Positions 57,206 to 64,000 of a stretch of DNA of 64,000 nt are shown piece after piece (position 1 is the first letter of the stretch; each line of letters starts with the position of its first letter). Source of the stretch: Pseudolysinimonas_A sp041984585. Its GTDB lineage: Bacteria; Actinomycetota; Actinomycetes; Actinomycetales; Microbacteriaceae. The stretch lies in contig JBHIXX010000003.1 in assembly GCA_041984585.1 (NCBI GenBank), positions 1-64,000 on the forward strand. The letters are read 5' to 3'. The position numbers and the translations under genes are program-made. A model generated the notes under the pieces. The model was not told the origin of the DNA and searched no databases. It saw only the letters and a program-made list of their open reading frames with translations.

Positions 57206-58837
57206 TCAGTGCTGGTCGTGCTTCGCGGCCTCGAGCTCGCTCTTCGTGACCGGCGTGATGCGGTCTTCGAAGAACACTCGGGAGAGGCCCGCGCGGAACC
57301 TCTGCCGCAGCGTGATGCGGCCCTTGGCGTCGGGGCGCACCATCAGCGGCTTGTAGTCCTCGTAGGACACCAGGCGCCAGCGCTCGTACTCGTCGAGCGG
57401 CTTGTGCACCTCGACGTACTCGCCGCCGGGGAGGCGCACGATGCGTCCGCTCTCGTAGCCGTGCAGGGCGATCTCGCGGTCCTTCTTCTGCAGCGCGATG
57501 CAGATGCGGTGCGCGACGAAGAACGCGACGATCGGGCCGGCGAACAGCAGGGCCTGCAACGCGTGGGTCACGCCCTCGATCGACAGCCGGAAGTGCGTGG
57601 CGATGAGGTCGGACGAGGCCGCCGCCCACATCACCGCATAGAACGTGACACCGGCGGAGCCGATCGCCGTGCGGAACGGCGCGTTGCGCGGGCGGTCGGC
57701 GATGTTGTGGTGGCGCTTGTCGCCCGTGACCCAGGCCTCGAGGAACGGGTAGAACGCGACCGCGGCGAGGAACAGCATGATCACCGTGATCGGCACCAGC
57801 ACGTTCAGCGAGACCGTGTAGCCCGCCAGCTCGAACTCCCAGCCCGGCGGGACGAGGCGCAGCGCGCCGTCGGCGAAGCCGATGTACCAGTCGGGCTGCG
57901 TTCCGGCCGACACGGGGGAGGGGTCGTACGGACCGTAGTTCCACACCGGGTTGATCGTGACGTTCGCCGCGACCAGCACGATGATGCCGAAGACGATGAA
58001 GAAGAAGCCGCCGGCCTTCGCCGCGAACACCGGCATGACCGGAACACCCACGACGTTGTCGTTGGTGCGGCCGGGGCCGGCGAACTGGGTGTGCTTGTTG
58101 GCGAACACCATGAGCACGTGCCAACCGACCAGGGCCACCAGGATGGCGGGCAGCAGCAGGATGTGCAGGGCGTAGAACATGCCGACGACGGTCTCGCCCG
58201 GGAACTCGCCGCCGAACAGCAGGTAGGAGATCCAGGTGCCGACGACCGGGACGCCCTTCACCATGCCGTCGATGATGCGGAGGCCGTTGCCCGAGAGCAG
58301 GTCGTCGGGGAGCGAGTAGCCGGTGAAGCCCTCAGCCATCGCGAGCACGAAGAGCACGAAGCCCGTGAACCAGTTGAGCTCGCGCGGCTTGCGGAACGCG
58401 CCGGTGAAGAACACGCGGAGCATGTGCAGACCGATCGACGCGACGAAGAGCAGCGCCGCCCAGTGGTGGATCTGGCGGACCAGGAGTCCGCCGCGCACGT
58501 CGAACGAGATGTCGAGCACCGACGCCATGGCGGCCGACATCTCGACGCCCTTGAGGGGCACGTAGGAGCCCTCGTAGTGCACCGGGGTCATCGACGCCTG
58601 GAAGAAGAAGGTGAGGAAGGTGCCCGAGATGAGCACGACGACGAGGCTGTAGAGCGCCACCTCGCCGAGCATGAACGACCAGTGGTCGGGGAAGACCTTG
58701 CGGCCGTAGTTCTTGATCCACCCGGAGAGGTGCATCCGCTCGTCAACGTACGACGCGGCCCAGTTGGTGAACCGCATCCCGCGCCCCAGGTCGGACGACG
58801 AGGTCGTGGCGGGGGTCTCGGTGGTGGCGGTGCTCAC
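57206..58837 (-). CDS. qcrB: cytochrome bc1 complex cytochrome b subunit
   Basis: The 543-residue subunit has eight or nine membrane helices and the haem-ligand histidines in QIHHWAALLFVASIGLHMLRVFF and YALHILLLPAILVALVGWHVLMVF. A long C-terminal extension (from about residue 420) is typical of actinobacterial QcrB. It oxidises menaquinol in the bcc-aa3 supercomplex. The GTG start overlaps the qcrA stop (GTGA). It is the last gene of the ctaE-qcrCAB operon. Confidence 0.97.
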   Translation of the reverse strand: MSTATTETPATTSSSDLGRGMRFTNWAASYVDERMHLSGWIKNYGRKVFPDHWSFMLGEVALYSLVVVLISGTFLTFFFQASMTPVHYEGSYVPLKGVEMSAAMASVLDISFDVRGGLLVRQIHHWAALLFVASIGLHMLRVFFTGAFRKPRELNWFTGFVLFVLAMAEGFTGYSLPDDLLSGNGLRIIDGMVKGVPVVGTWISYLLFGGEFPGETVVGMFYALHILLLPAILVALVGWHVLMVFANKHTQFAGPGRTNDNVVGVPVMPVFAAKAGGFFFIVFGIIVLVAANVTINPVWNYGPYDPSPVSAGTQPDWYIGFADGALRLVPPGWEFELAGYTVSLNVLVPITVIMLFLAAVAFYPFLEAWVTGDKRHHNIADRPRNAPFRTAIGSAGVTFYAVMWAAASSDLIATHFRLSIEGVTHALQALLFAGPIVAFFVAHRICIALQKKDREIALHGYESGRIVRLPGGEYVEVHKPLDEYERWRLVSYEDYKPLMVRPDAKGRITLRQRFRAGLSRVFFEDRITPVTKSELEAAKHDQH

Positions 58838-59898
58838 AGCGAACGCTCCCAGAAGCTCGGCCCGACGGGCTCGGTGAAGTCACTCCGCGCGACGAGGTAG
58901 CCCTCGTCGTCGACGGTGATGGGCAGCTGGGGGAGGGGGCGCTTGGCGGGGCCGAAGATCACCTTCGCCTCCTCCTTGATGTCGAACTGCGACTGGTGGC
59001 AGGGGCAGAGCAGGTGGTGCGTCTGCTGCTCGTAGAGGGCGACGGGGCAGCCGACGTGGGTGCAGATCTTGGAGTACGCGACGATGCCGTCGTAGTTCCA
59101 GTCCTCGCGACCCTCGGAGACCTGCAGCTCGGCCGGGTTGAGCCGCATGAGCAGCACGGCGGCCTTCGCCTTCTCCTCGAGCGGGTGGCTCGACTCGCGG
59201 TAGCCCTCGGGCACGACGTGGAACGCCGAGCCGATCGTCACGTCCGCGGCGCGGATCGGCGTGGTGCCCTCGGGGTCGAGCGTCAGGCGCACGCCCTCGT
59301 CCCAGAGCGTGTGCTTGAGCAGGGCCACCGGATCCTCGGCCGGCGCGAGGTCGCGGAACAGCACGACCGCGGGCAGCGGGAACACGACGAGGGCGCCGAT
59401 CAGCGAGTTGCGGATCAGGCCGCGACGGGTGAACCCGGTCTCCTTGTTGGCGGCGGTGAAGACCTCCGCGGCGCCCTTGCGCGTCTCGAGGATCTCGGCC
59501 GGCGGGTGGAGCGCGTGGCGGTCCTCGACCAGGTCGTGGCCCCCCATGATGGTGCGCGACCAGTGCACGGCGCCGAAGCCGATGCCGAGCAGGGCGAGCG
59601 CCATGCCGAGGCCGAGCAGCCAGTTGCTGAGGCGAACCGTGCCCGGGTCTTCGGTGATCGGGATCGCGACGTAGGCCGCGATGGCGCCGACGCTGCCGAT
59701 GATGGACGCCCAGAACCACCAGGCGACGCGCCGCTCGTTGGCGCGCTCCTTGGCGGGGTCGACATCCGAGATGCGCGGACGCTCGGGCGGGAATCCGGGG
59801 TTCTCGACGCGGTCGTCCGAGATCACCGCGATGCCGGTCGACGGCTCGGGGACCTCGACGCGCTCGACGTCGCTTCCGGGCTTCTGGCTGGAGGCCAT
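58834..59898 (-). CDS. qcrA: cytochrome bc1 complex Rieske iron-sulfur subunit
   Basis: The 354-residue protein has three membrane helices, as in actinobacteria (VAWWFWASIIGSVGAIAAYVAI, LSNWLLGLGMALALLGIGFGAVHW and SLIGALVVFPLPAVVLF). The C-terminal Rieske domain has SKICTHVGCPVALYEQQ and LLCPCHQSQFD, the Cys/His ligands of the 2Fe-2S cluster. It receives electrons from menaquinol and passes them to QcrC. I start at MASSQKPGSD (59898), preceded by GAGGAG. The stop overlaps qcrB. Confidence 0.96.
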   Translation of the reverse strand: MASSQKPGSDVERVEVPEPSTGIAVISDDRVENPGFPPERPRISDVDPAKERANERRVAWWFWASIIGSVGAIAAYVAIPITEDPGTVRLSNWLLGLGMALALLGIGFGAVHWSRTIMGGHDLVEDRHALHPPAEILETRKGAAEVFTAANKETGFTRRGLIRNSLIGALVVFPLPAVVLFRDLAPAEDPVALLKHTLWDEGVRLTLDPEGTTPIRAADVTIGSAFHVVPEGYRESSHPLEEKAKAAVLLMRLNPAELQVSEGREDWNYDGIVAYSKICTHVGCPVALYEQQTHHLLCPCHQSQFDIKEEAKVIFGPAKRPLPQLPITVDDEGYLVARSDFTEPVGPSFWERSL

Positions 59899-59930
59899 GA
59901 GTCGCTTTCTCCTCGGGTGCGTTTCGCCGG

Positions 59931-60719
59931 TCAGTTCGCCTTGGACGTGAGCCAGACGGTCACGGCCACGACGGCTCCGAGTGCGAAGATCCAGACGAAC
60001 AGGCCCTCGGAGACCGGGCCCAGGCTGCCGAGCTCGAGGCCGCCGGGCGAGGGGTTCTCGTCGAGGTACACGAGGTAGGCGATGATGTTCTGCTTGTCCT
60101 CGGGCGTGATGTTCAGGTCGTTGAACACCGGCATGTTCTGCGGGCCGGTGACCATGGCCTCGTAGATGTGCGCCGGGTCGATGTTGTGCAGGTCGGGGGC
60201 GAACTTGCCCTCCGTGAGCGCACCGCCGGCGCCGGCCACGTTGTGGCACATGGCGCAGTTGATGCGGAACAGCTCCGCTCCGACGGCGACGTCGGCTCCC
60301 TCGGTGGTGAGGTAGCGGTCGTCGGGGATCGCCGGGCCGGGGGCGAGCGACGCGACGTAGGCCGCCATCGCCTTGACCTGCTCGTCGGTGAACTGCACCG
60401 GCTTCGCCTCGGCCTGCGGGCCGGAGGCGGCCATCGGCATCCGGCCGGTTCCGACCTGGAAGTCGACCGCGGCGGCGCCGACTCCGATCAGCGTGGGCGC
60501 GTCGCCGGTGCCGACGGCCTCGAGACCGTGGCAGCTGGCGCAGTTGGCGGCGAAGAGCTTGGCGCCCTCCTCGATCTGGGCCTCCGCGGATGCCGTGGTC
60601 TCGGCGGTGGCGCTCGTGGTGACGAGCGCGTAGGCGCCGCCGGTGGCGAGCAGCCCGATGAGCAGGAGGGAGACCGAGGTCAGCGGGGACCGTCGGCCGG
60701 TGCGTTTCGTGCGGGTCAT
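59931..60719 (-). CDS. qcrC: cytochrome bc1 complex dihaem cytochrome c subunit
   Basis: The 262-residue protein has an N-terminal membrane/signal helix (SVSLLLIGLLATGGAYALVTT), two cytochrome c domains with haem motifs CASCH and CAMCH, and a C-terminal anchor (GLFVWIFALGAVVAVTVWLTS). Actinobacteria lack a soluble cytochrome c, so this dihaem subunit passes electrons directly to CtaC. Methionines in the GRMPM and PQNMPVF segments are likely sixth ligands. The ATG is 14 bases after ctaE. Confidence 0.97.
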   Translation of the reverse strand: MTRTKRTGRRSPLTSVSLLLIGLLATGGAYALVTTSATAETTASAEAQIEEGAKLFAANCASCHGLEAVGTGDAPTLIGVGAAAVDFQVGTGRMPMAASGPQAEAKPVQFTDEQVKAMAAYVASLAPGPAIPDDRYLTTEGADVAVGAELFRINCAMCHNVAGAGGALTEGKFAPDLHNIDPAHIYEAMVTGPQNMPVFNDLNITPEDKQNIIAYLVYLDENPSPGGLELGSLGPVSEGLFVWIFALGAVVAVTVWLTSKAN

Positions 60720-60733
60720 AACTCTCTCGTTGC

Positions 60734-61378
60734 CTACTTCAGCACGTAGATGACCAGGAACAGGCCGATCCACACGACGTCGACGAAGTGCCAGTAATAG
60801 GACACGACGATCGCGGTCGTCGCCTCCTTGTGGGTGAAGTTCTTGACGGCGAAGAACCGTCCGATGGTCAGCAGGAAGGCGATGAGACCGCCCGTCACGT
60901 GCAGACCGTGGAAGCCGGTGGCGATGAAGAACGCCGAGCCGTAGGAGTCGATGGTGAAGCCGACGCCCTCTTCGACGAGGAGCGCGTACTCGTAGACCTG
61001 GCCGATGATGAACAGCGCGCCGAGGACGAACGAGGCGTAGAACCACTCGACGACGCCCCACTTCCAGAACTGCAGCAGCGATCCGGTGCGGGACTTCTGC
61101 AGCCGCTCCGCGGCGAACACGCCGAACTGTGCGGTGAATGACGACGACACGAGGATGATCGTGATCGTGAGCGAGAGCGGGATGTTCAGCAGCGACGCCT
61201 GCTCGTTCCACAGCTCGGGCGAGGTGGAGCGCAGCGTGAAGTAGACGGCGAACAGTCCGGCGAAGAACATCACCTCGCTGCCGAGCCAGACGATGGTGCC
61301 GACCTGCACGGTGTTCGGGCGGGTGATCACCCCCGCTCCGGAGGAGGTCGAAATCGAAGGGGAGGTCACAGCTCCCAT
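60734..61378 (-). CDS. ctaE: cytochrome c oxidase subunit III
   Basis: The 214-residue protein has five membrane helices and the conserved RPNTVQVGTIVWLGSEVMFFAGLFAVYFTLR start, FKxxGVVEWF-like WGVVEWFYASFVLGA, and the end HKEATTAIVVSYYWHFVDVVWIGLFLVIYVLK. It supports the stability and proton uptake of the aa3 oxidase. It heads the operon ctaE-qcrC-qcrA-qcrB and diverges from trpD with 35 bases between starts, the usual actinobacterial arrangement. Confidence 0.97.
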   Translation of the reverse strand: MGAVTSPSISTSSGAGVITRPNTVQVGTIVWLGSEVMFFAGLFAVYFTLRSTSPELWNEQASLLNIPLSLTITIILVSSSFTAQFGVFAAERLQKSRTGSLLQFWKWGVVEWFYASFVLGALFIIGQVYEYALLVEEGVGFTIDSYGSAFFIATGFHGLHVTGGLIAFLLTIGRFFAVKNFTHKEATTAIVVSYYWHFVDVVWIGLFLVIYVLK

Positions 61379-61400
61379 TATGGCGTACCCGGTAGGTCGG

Positions 61401-61406
61401 TACGAT
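61401..61406 (+). promoter_or_regulatory. -10 element TACGAT of trpD
   Basis: TACGAT ends seven bases before the trpD ATG. No trp leader peptide or attenuator fits in this short space. Confidence 0.55.
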
Positions 61407-61413
61407 CGACGCC

Positions 61414-62469
61414 ATGCCGACGGAACTGACCTGGCCCGCCGTGCTCACCGAGCTCCTCGCCGGAGCGGACCTCTCCATCGCCGAAGCCACGTGGGCGATG
61501 GAGGAGGTCATGGAGGGGCGCGCCACGCCGGCCCAGCTGGCGGCCTTCCTGGTCGCGCTGCGCGCCAAGGGCGAGACCATCGACGAGATCGTCGGCTTCC
61601 GCGACGCGATCCTCGGGCACGCGCAGCCGCTCGCGGTCGACGCGATGGCGCTCGACATCGTCGGCACCGGGGGAGACCGCTCCGGCACCGTCAACGTGTC
61701 GACCATGTCGAGCGTGGTGGCCGCGGCCGCCGGGGCCCGCGTGGTCAAGCACGGCAACAAGGCGGCCAGTTCGGCATCCGGATCCTCCGACGTGCTCGCG
61801 GCACTCGGGGTCGACCTGCAGCAGCCGCCGGAGCGGGTCGCCGCCGTGCTCGACGAGGTGGGCATCACCTTCGTGTTCGCGGCCCTGTTCCACCCCGGCT
61901 TCCGCCATGCCGGCCCGGTGCGGGCCGAGCTCGGCATCCCCACGGTGTTCAACTTCCTGGGACCGCTGTGCAACCCGGCGCGTCCGGAGGCGTCGGCGGT
62001 CGGCGTCGCCGCTCTCGAGAAGGTGCCGCTGGTGGTGGGCGTCTTCCGCACCCGCGGTGCGACGGCGCTGGTCTTCCGCGGCGACGACGGCCTCGACGAG
62101 CTGTCGACCACGGGACACAACCGACTGTGGGAGGTCTCGCGCGGCGACGTGCACGAGCACGACCTCGATCCGGCGGATGTCGGCCTCGCCCGCGCGACGC
62201 TCGACGACCTGCGCGGCGGCGACGCGGCCTTCAACGCGGCCATCGCGCGCGACGTGCTCGGCGGCGGGGGCTCGGCGGCGGTGCGCGACATCGTGCTGCT
62301 CAACACCGCCGCGGGGCTGGTGTCGTGGGAGCTCGCCCACGACCACACCCAGGTCGAGCGCGACATCCGGGAGCGGTTCGCGGAGAAGATCGCCGTCGCG
62401 GCCGAGACGATCGACTCGGGCGCCGCGATCGCGAAGCTCGACGCCTGGGCCGCCGCGACCGCGGGCTGA
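61414..62469 (+). CDS. trpD: anthranilate phosphoribosyltransferase
   Basis: The 351-residue enzyme transfers phosphoribosyl to anthranilate, the second step of tryptophan synthesis. It has the PRPP-binding DIVGTGGDRSGTVNVSTMSS, the substrate loop VVKHGNKAASSASGSSDVL and FNFLGPLCNPARPE. The other trp genes are not adjacent, and divergence from ctaE is the common actinobacterial context. It is followed by a strong terminator. Confidence 0.97.
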   Translation: MPTELTWPAVLTELLAGADLSIAEATWAMEEVMEGRATPAQLAAFLVALRAKGETIDEIVGFRDAILGHAQPLAVDAMALDIVGTGGDRSGTVNVSTMSSVVAAAAGARVVKHGNKAASSASGSSDVLAALGVDLQQPPERVAAVLDEVGITFVFAALFHPGFRHAGPVRAELGIPTVFNFLGPLCNPARPEASAVGVAALEKVPLVVGVFRTRGATALVFRGDDGLDELSTTGHNRLWEVSRGDVHEHDLDPADVGLARATLDDLRGGDAAFNAAIARDVLGGGGSAAVRDIVLLNTAAGLVSWELAHDHTQVERDIRERFAEKIAVAAETIDSGAAIAKLDAWAAATAG

Positions 62470-62484
62470 ACGCTCTGGCGGTCG

Positions 62485-62509
62485 GATCGCGGCCTCTCAG
62501 GCCGCGATC
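62485..62509. terminator. terminator after trpD
   Basis: GATCGCGGCCT (62485-62495) pairs perfectly with AGGCCGCGATC (62499-62509) over a three-base loop. It lies between convergent trpD and the zincin gene; there is no T-tract. Confidence 0.75.
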
Positions 62510-62553
62510 GGGGCAGCGGTCCGGGTCACCCGCATCCGGCGGGGGAGCGCGAC

Positions 62554-63564
62554 CTACTGGGAGACGGGGCGGTACTCGACGCCGACCGCGTCGATCCAGT
62601 CGCGGATGACCCCGCGCTGCGCCGACGAGCAGACCTTGCCGTACCCGTAGGAGACGTCCCAGTACTGGTAGGAACTCACCCAGACACGATGGTCGAGCGT
62701 GGTGCTGTTCGTCTTCACGAGCGCGTAGCAGTCGGCCATGAACTCCCAGTCGCCGCCGAACGAGTCGACGACGGCATCCGTCGCCTCCGCGTTGGTGATC
62801 TGAAGGACGTGCGCGAACTCGTGATAGGTGATGAGGCGCTCGCCCCACTCATCCGTCGAGGGGTGCGCGAAGTCGGCCTTGTCCAGGTGCACGACGTACG
62901 GCTCGTCGCCGAGGACGCATCCGATGGCGTCGGTCTCGCACACCACGTCGGCGTTGTCGAAGACGACCGTCGTGAACCCCTTCCCGATGGAGTCGAGTAC
63001 GCGCTCCGCTTCGGATCGCGTGGCGTTGTCACCGCGCTCGTCGTCAGCCGCCTCGGCGAGGCGCTCGAGCTCGAGCTGGTAGCCCACGGCCTGGGCCGTG
63101 CGCGTCGAGACCAGCCCCGCATCCCAGCGGTCGACCCACGCCCTCTGGGCGAGGTCCTCGTACTCGTCGAAGGGCACCAAGTCGGCGTAGGGGAGCCCGT
63201 CGAAGAGCGCGGCGGTGTCCATCAGGGACCCCATCGCCGCGCCGAACTCCTCCTTCTCGTCGAGCAGCTCGGTCAGGTCGTCGATCTCCGACTCCTGCTG
63301 GTCGACCTTCGCGAGGGCGAACCAGAGCTCGACCCCGGCCCACGCGCCGGCGACGACGGTCAGGCCGAGGACGATCGAGAGGATGATGACGGCGACCGGC
63401 CGGCGACGCTTCACCGGCGGGGCGCCCGCCTCATCGGCCGTGGAGGCGGACGGCGGGCCGTCGGCGGGCGCGACGGTGTGAGGGGCCGGAGGTGTGAGGT
63501 CGAGGCTCCCGGCTGCGGGCTCGGTCTCGGGGTCGGCACGAGTCTCGGGGCCATCCGTGGTCAC
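62554..63564 (-). CDS. membrane-anchored putative zinc metallopeptidase (HExxH protein)
   Basis: The 336-residue protein has a proline/alanine-rich cytoplasmic N terminus, one membrane helix (VAVIILSIVLGLTVVAGAWAGVELW, about 57-81), a coiled-coil segment (VDQQESEIDDLTELLDEKEEF) and an extracellular domain. That domain contains LITYHEFAHVLQ (H248-E-x-x-H252), a zincin metal site, and 20-odd residues later WEFMADCYALV. The latter is like the E-x-x-A-D-C-x-A motif that provides the third ligand in YpfJ-type neutral zinc peptidases. Four cysteines could form disulphides. I know no named homologue; peptidase activity is inferred. GTG start at 63564. Confidence 0.7.
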   Translation of the reverse strand: MTTDGPETRADPETEPAAGSLDLTPPAPHTVAPADGPPSASTADEAGAPPVKRRRPVAVIILSIVLGLTVVAGAWAGVELWFALAKVDQQESEIDDLTELLDEKEEFGAAMGSLMDTAALFDGLPYADLVPFDEYEDLAQRAWVDRWDAGLVSTRTAQAVGYQLELERLAEAADDERGDNATRSEAERVLDSIGKGFTTVVFDNADVVCETDAIGCVLGDEPYVVHLDKADFAHPSTDEWGERLITYHEFAHVLQITNAEATDAVVDSFGGDWEFMADCYALVKTNSTTLDHRVWVSSYQYWDVSYGYGKVCSSAQRGVIRDWIDAVGVEYRPVSQ

Positions 63565-63631
63565 AGGAAAAGTGAATCATGCCCATGTCCGCGGGCACCA
63601 GTGTCGGGCCGGCTCCGTCGTGGGGGAGCGG

Positions 63632-63637
63632 TAACGT
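63632..63637 (+). promoter_or_regulatory. -10 element TAACGT of the DUF4287 gene
   Basis: TAACGT ends seven bases before the ATG at 63645, another leaderless arrangement. Confidence 0.55.
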
Positions 63638-63644
63638 GACGCCC

Positions 63645-63896
63645 ATGTCCGACCATCCGGTCCCGGCGCCCGACATCTCGGAGGGGCGCACCATCAAGGG
63701 CCCCGCCTCCTACTTCCGCAGCATCGAGCGCACCTACGGGCAGCCGATGCAGCACTGGCTCGACCTCGCCGCAGAGCGGATCCAGGCGGGGGAGCCGCAC
63801 ATGGCGGTGGTCGACCGGCTGAAGTCCGAGCACGCCATGGGCCACGGCCACGCGAACGCGGTCGTCGCCTATGTGCGGGCCCATCTGCCGGGCTGA
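63645..63896 (+). CDS. DUF4287 domain protein
   Basis: The 83-residue protein contains GPASYFRSIERTYGQPMQHWLDLAAER and LKSEHAMGHGHANAVVAYVRAH, the two conserved helices of DUF4287. The S-I-E-x-x-Y-G-x-P and E-x-x-M-G-H-x-x-A-N patterns are typical. Function is unknown; proteins of this group are small, soluble and often encoded next to unrelated genes. I start at the ATG at 63645, following TAACGT; an earlier ATG at 63579 lies upstream of that promoter element and adds unlike sequence. Confidence 0.85.
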   Translation: MSDHPVPAPDISEGRTIKGPASYFRSIERTYGQPMQHWLDLAAERIQAGEPHMAVVDRLKSEHAMGHGHANAVVAYVRAHLPG

Positions 63897-63913
63897 ACGG
63901 CCGGCATTTCCGG

Positions 63914-64000
63914 TCAGCCGATGATCGGCCGCTCCTTGGGGAACTCGTAGAGGAGTCGGCGGTCGCGAAGGGCGAGAGCGGTCGCGAAGGTGATCGGGCC
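63914..64000 (-). CDS. partial gene, C-terminal 28 residues
   Basis: A frame open to the right window edge ends with TGA at 63914-63916 (minus strand). The readable tail GPITFATALALRDRRLLYEF and the following PKERPIIG has the codon usage of its neighbours but no motif I can assign. It converges on the DUF4287 gene with 17 bases between stops, a normal arrangement. Coding status is likely but not certain. Confidence 0.45.
   Translation of the reverse strand, partial: GPITFATALALRDRRLLYEFPKERPIIG

Noticed and set aside
1..64000. tRNA or rRNA genes, CRISPR arrays, insertion sequences or prophage genes
   Set aside because: I looked for cloverleaf-type and repeat-spacer patterns, transposase motifs and phage structural genes on both strands and found none.

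Overview
The window is high-GC DNA (about 70% or more G+C by eye) with dense, short-spaced genes, many GTG starts and many start codons sitting 6-9 bases after a TANNNT hexamer. The gene content is that of an actinobacterium, most likely of the Microbacteriaceae. The evidence is the class II DAHP synthase, the GarA/FtsR pair, a PASTA kinase next to an Rv2175c-type protein, DUF3040, DUF3043, DivIVA/Wag31 and a qcrCAB/ctaE respiratory operon. I saw no rRNA, tRNA, insertion sequence, prophage or CRISPR array. The region looks like core chromosome.

Layout. 1-4.2 kb: end of a mug-type glycosylase gene and small housekeeping genes (F420-type reductase, GNAT, glutathione peroxidase, S4 protein, NUDIX, repeat protein, DUF1295). 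4.3-6.8 kb: pgsA-like gene, GarA/OdhI-type FHA protein, FtsR-type MerR regulator and a second MerR regulator. 6.9-13.2 kb: ParA-like ATPase, pyruvate carboxylase, MinD-like protein with an altered P-loop, peptide deformylase. 13.4-18.5 kb: acyl-CoA synthetase, glucokinase, PlsC, DAHP synthase. 18.6-24.2 kb: PknL-like PASTA kinase, LysM wall protein, Rv2175c-like DNA-binding protein, polyprenyl synthase, DUF3040. 24.2-42.2 kb: the dcw cluster, mraZ-rsmH-ftsL-ftsI-murE-(murF remnant)-mraY-murD-ftsW-murG-murC-ftsQ-ftsZ-yggS-sepF-divIVA, followed by lspA. 42.2-50.3 kb: rluD-type synthase, dnaE, flavin reductase, hisD, nrdR, pyrD. 50.3-62.5 kb: DUF3043, dipeptidase, erpA, ctaCDF, GNAT, a GH16-like protein, qcrB-qcrA-qcrC-ctaE and trpD. 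62.5-64 kb: a membrane-anchored zincin, DUF4287 and a partial gene.

How they fit together. The window links cell-wall precursor synthesis, septum assembly and polar growth with Ser/Thr-kinase signalling: the PknL-like kinase, its likely substrate family Rv2175c, and a GarA-type FHA protein with a Thr-Thr motif. A MerR-type inverted-repeat operator is present upstream of both the second merR gene and ftsZ, which suggests that the FtsR-type regulator encoded at 5.4 kb, or its neighbour, controls ftsZ.

The most unusual feature is in the dcw cluster. Where murF should be, between murE and mraY, there is only a 132-residue protein matching the C-terminal domain of MurF. It is still translationally coupled on both sides. 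Other points of interest are short tandem duplications spanning the stop codons of at least five genes, a MinD-like protein lacking the P-loop lysine, a MurE with an altered amino-acid-recognition motif, and two leaderless genes diverging from overlapping -10 boxes with 17 bp between start codons.
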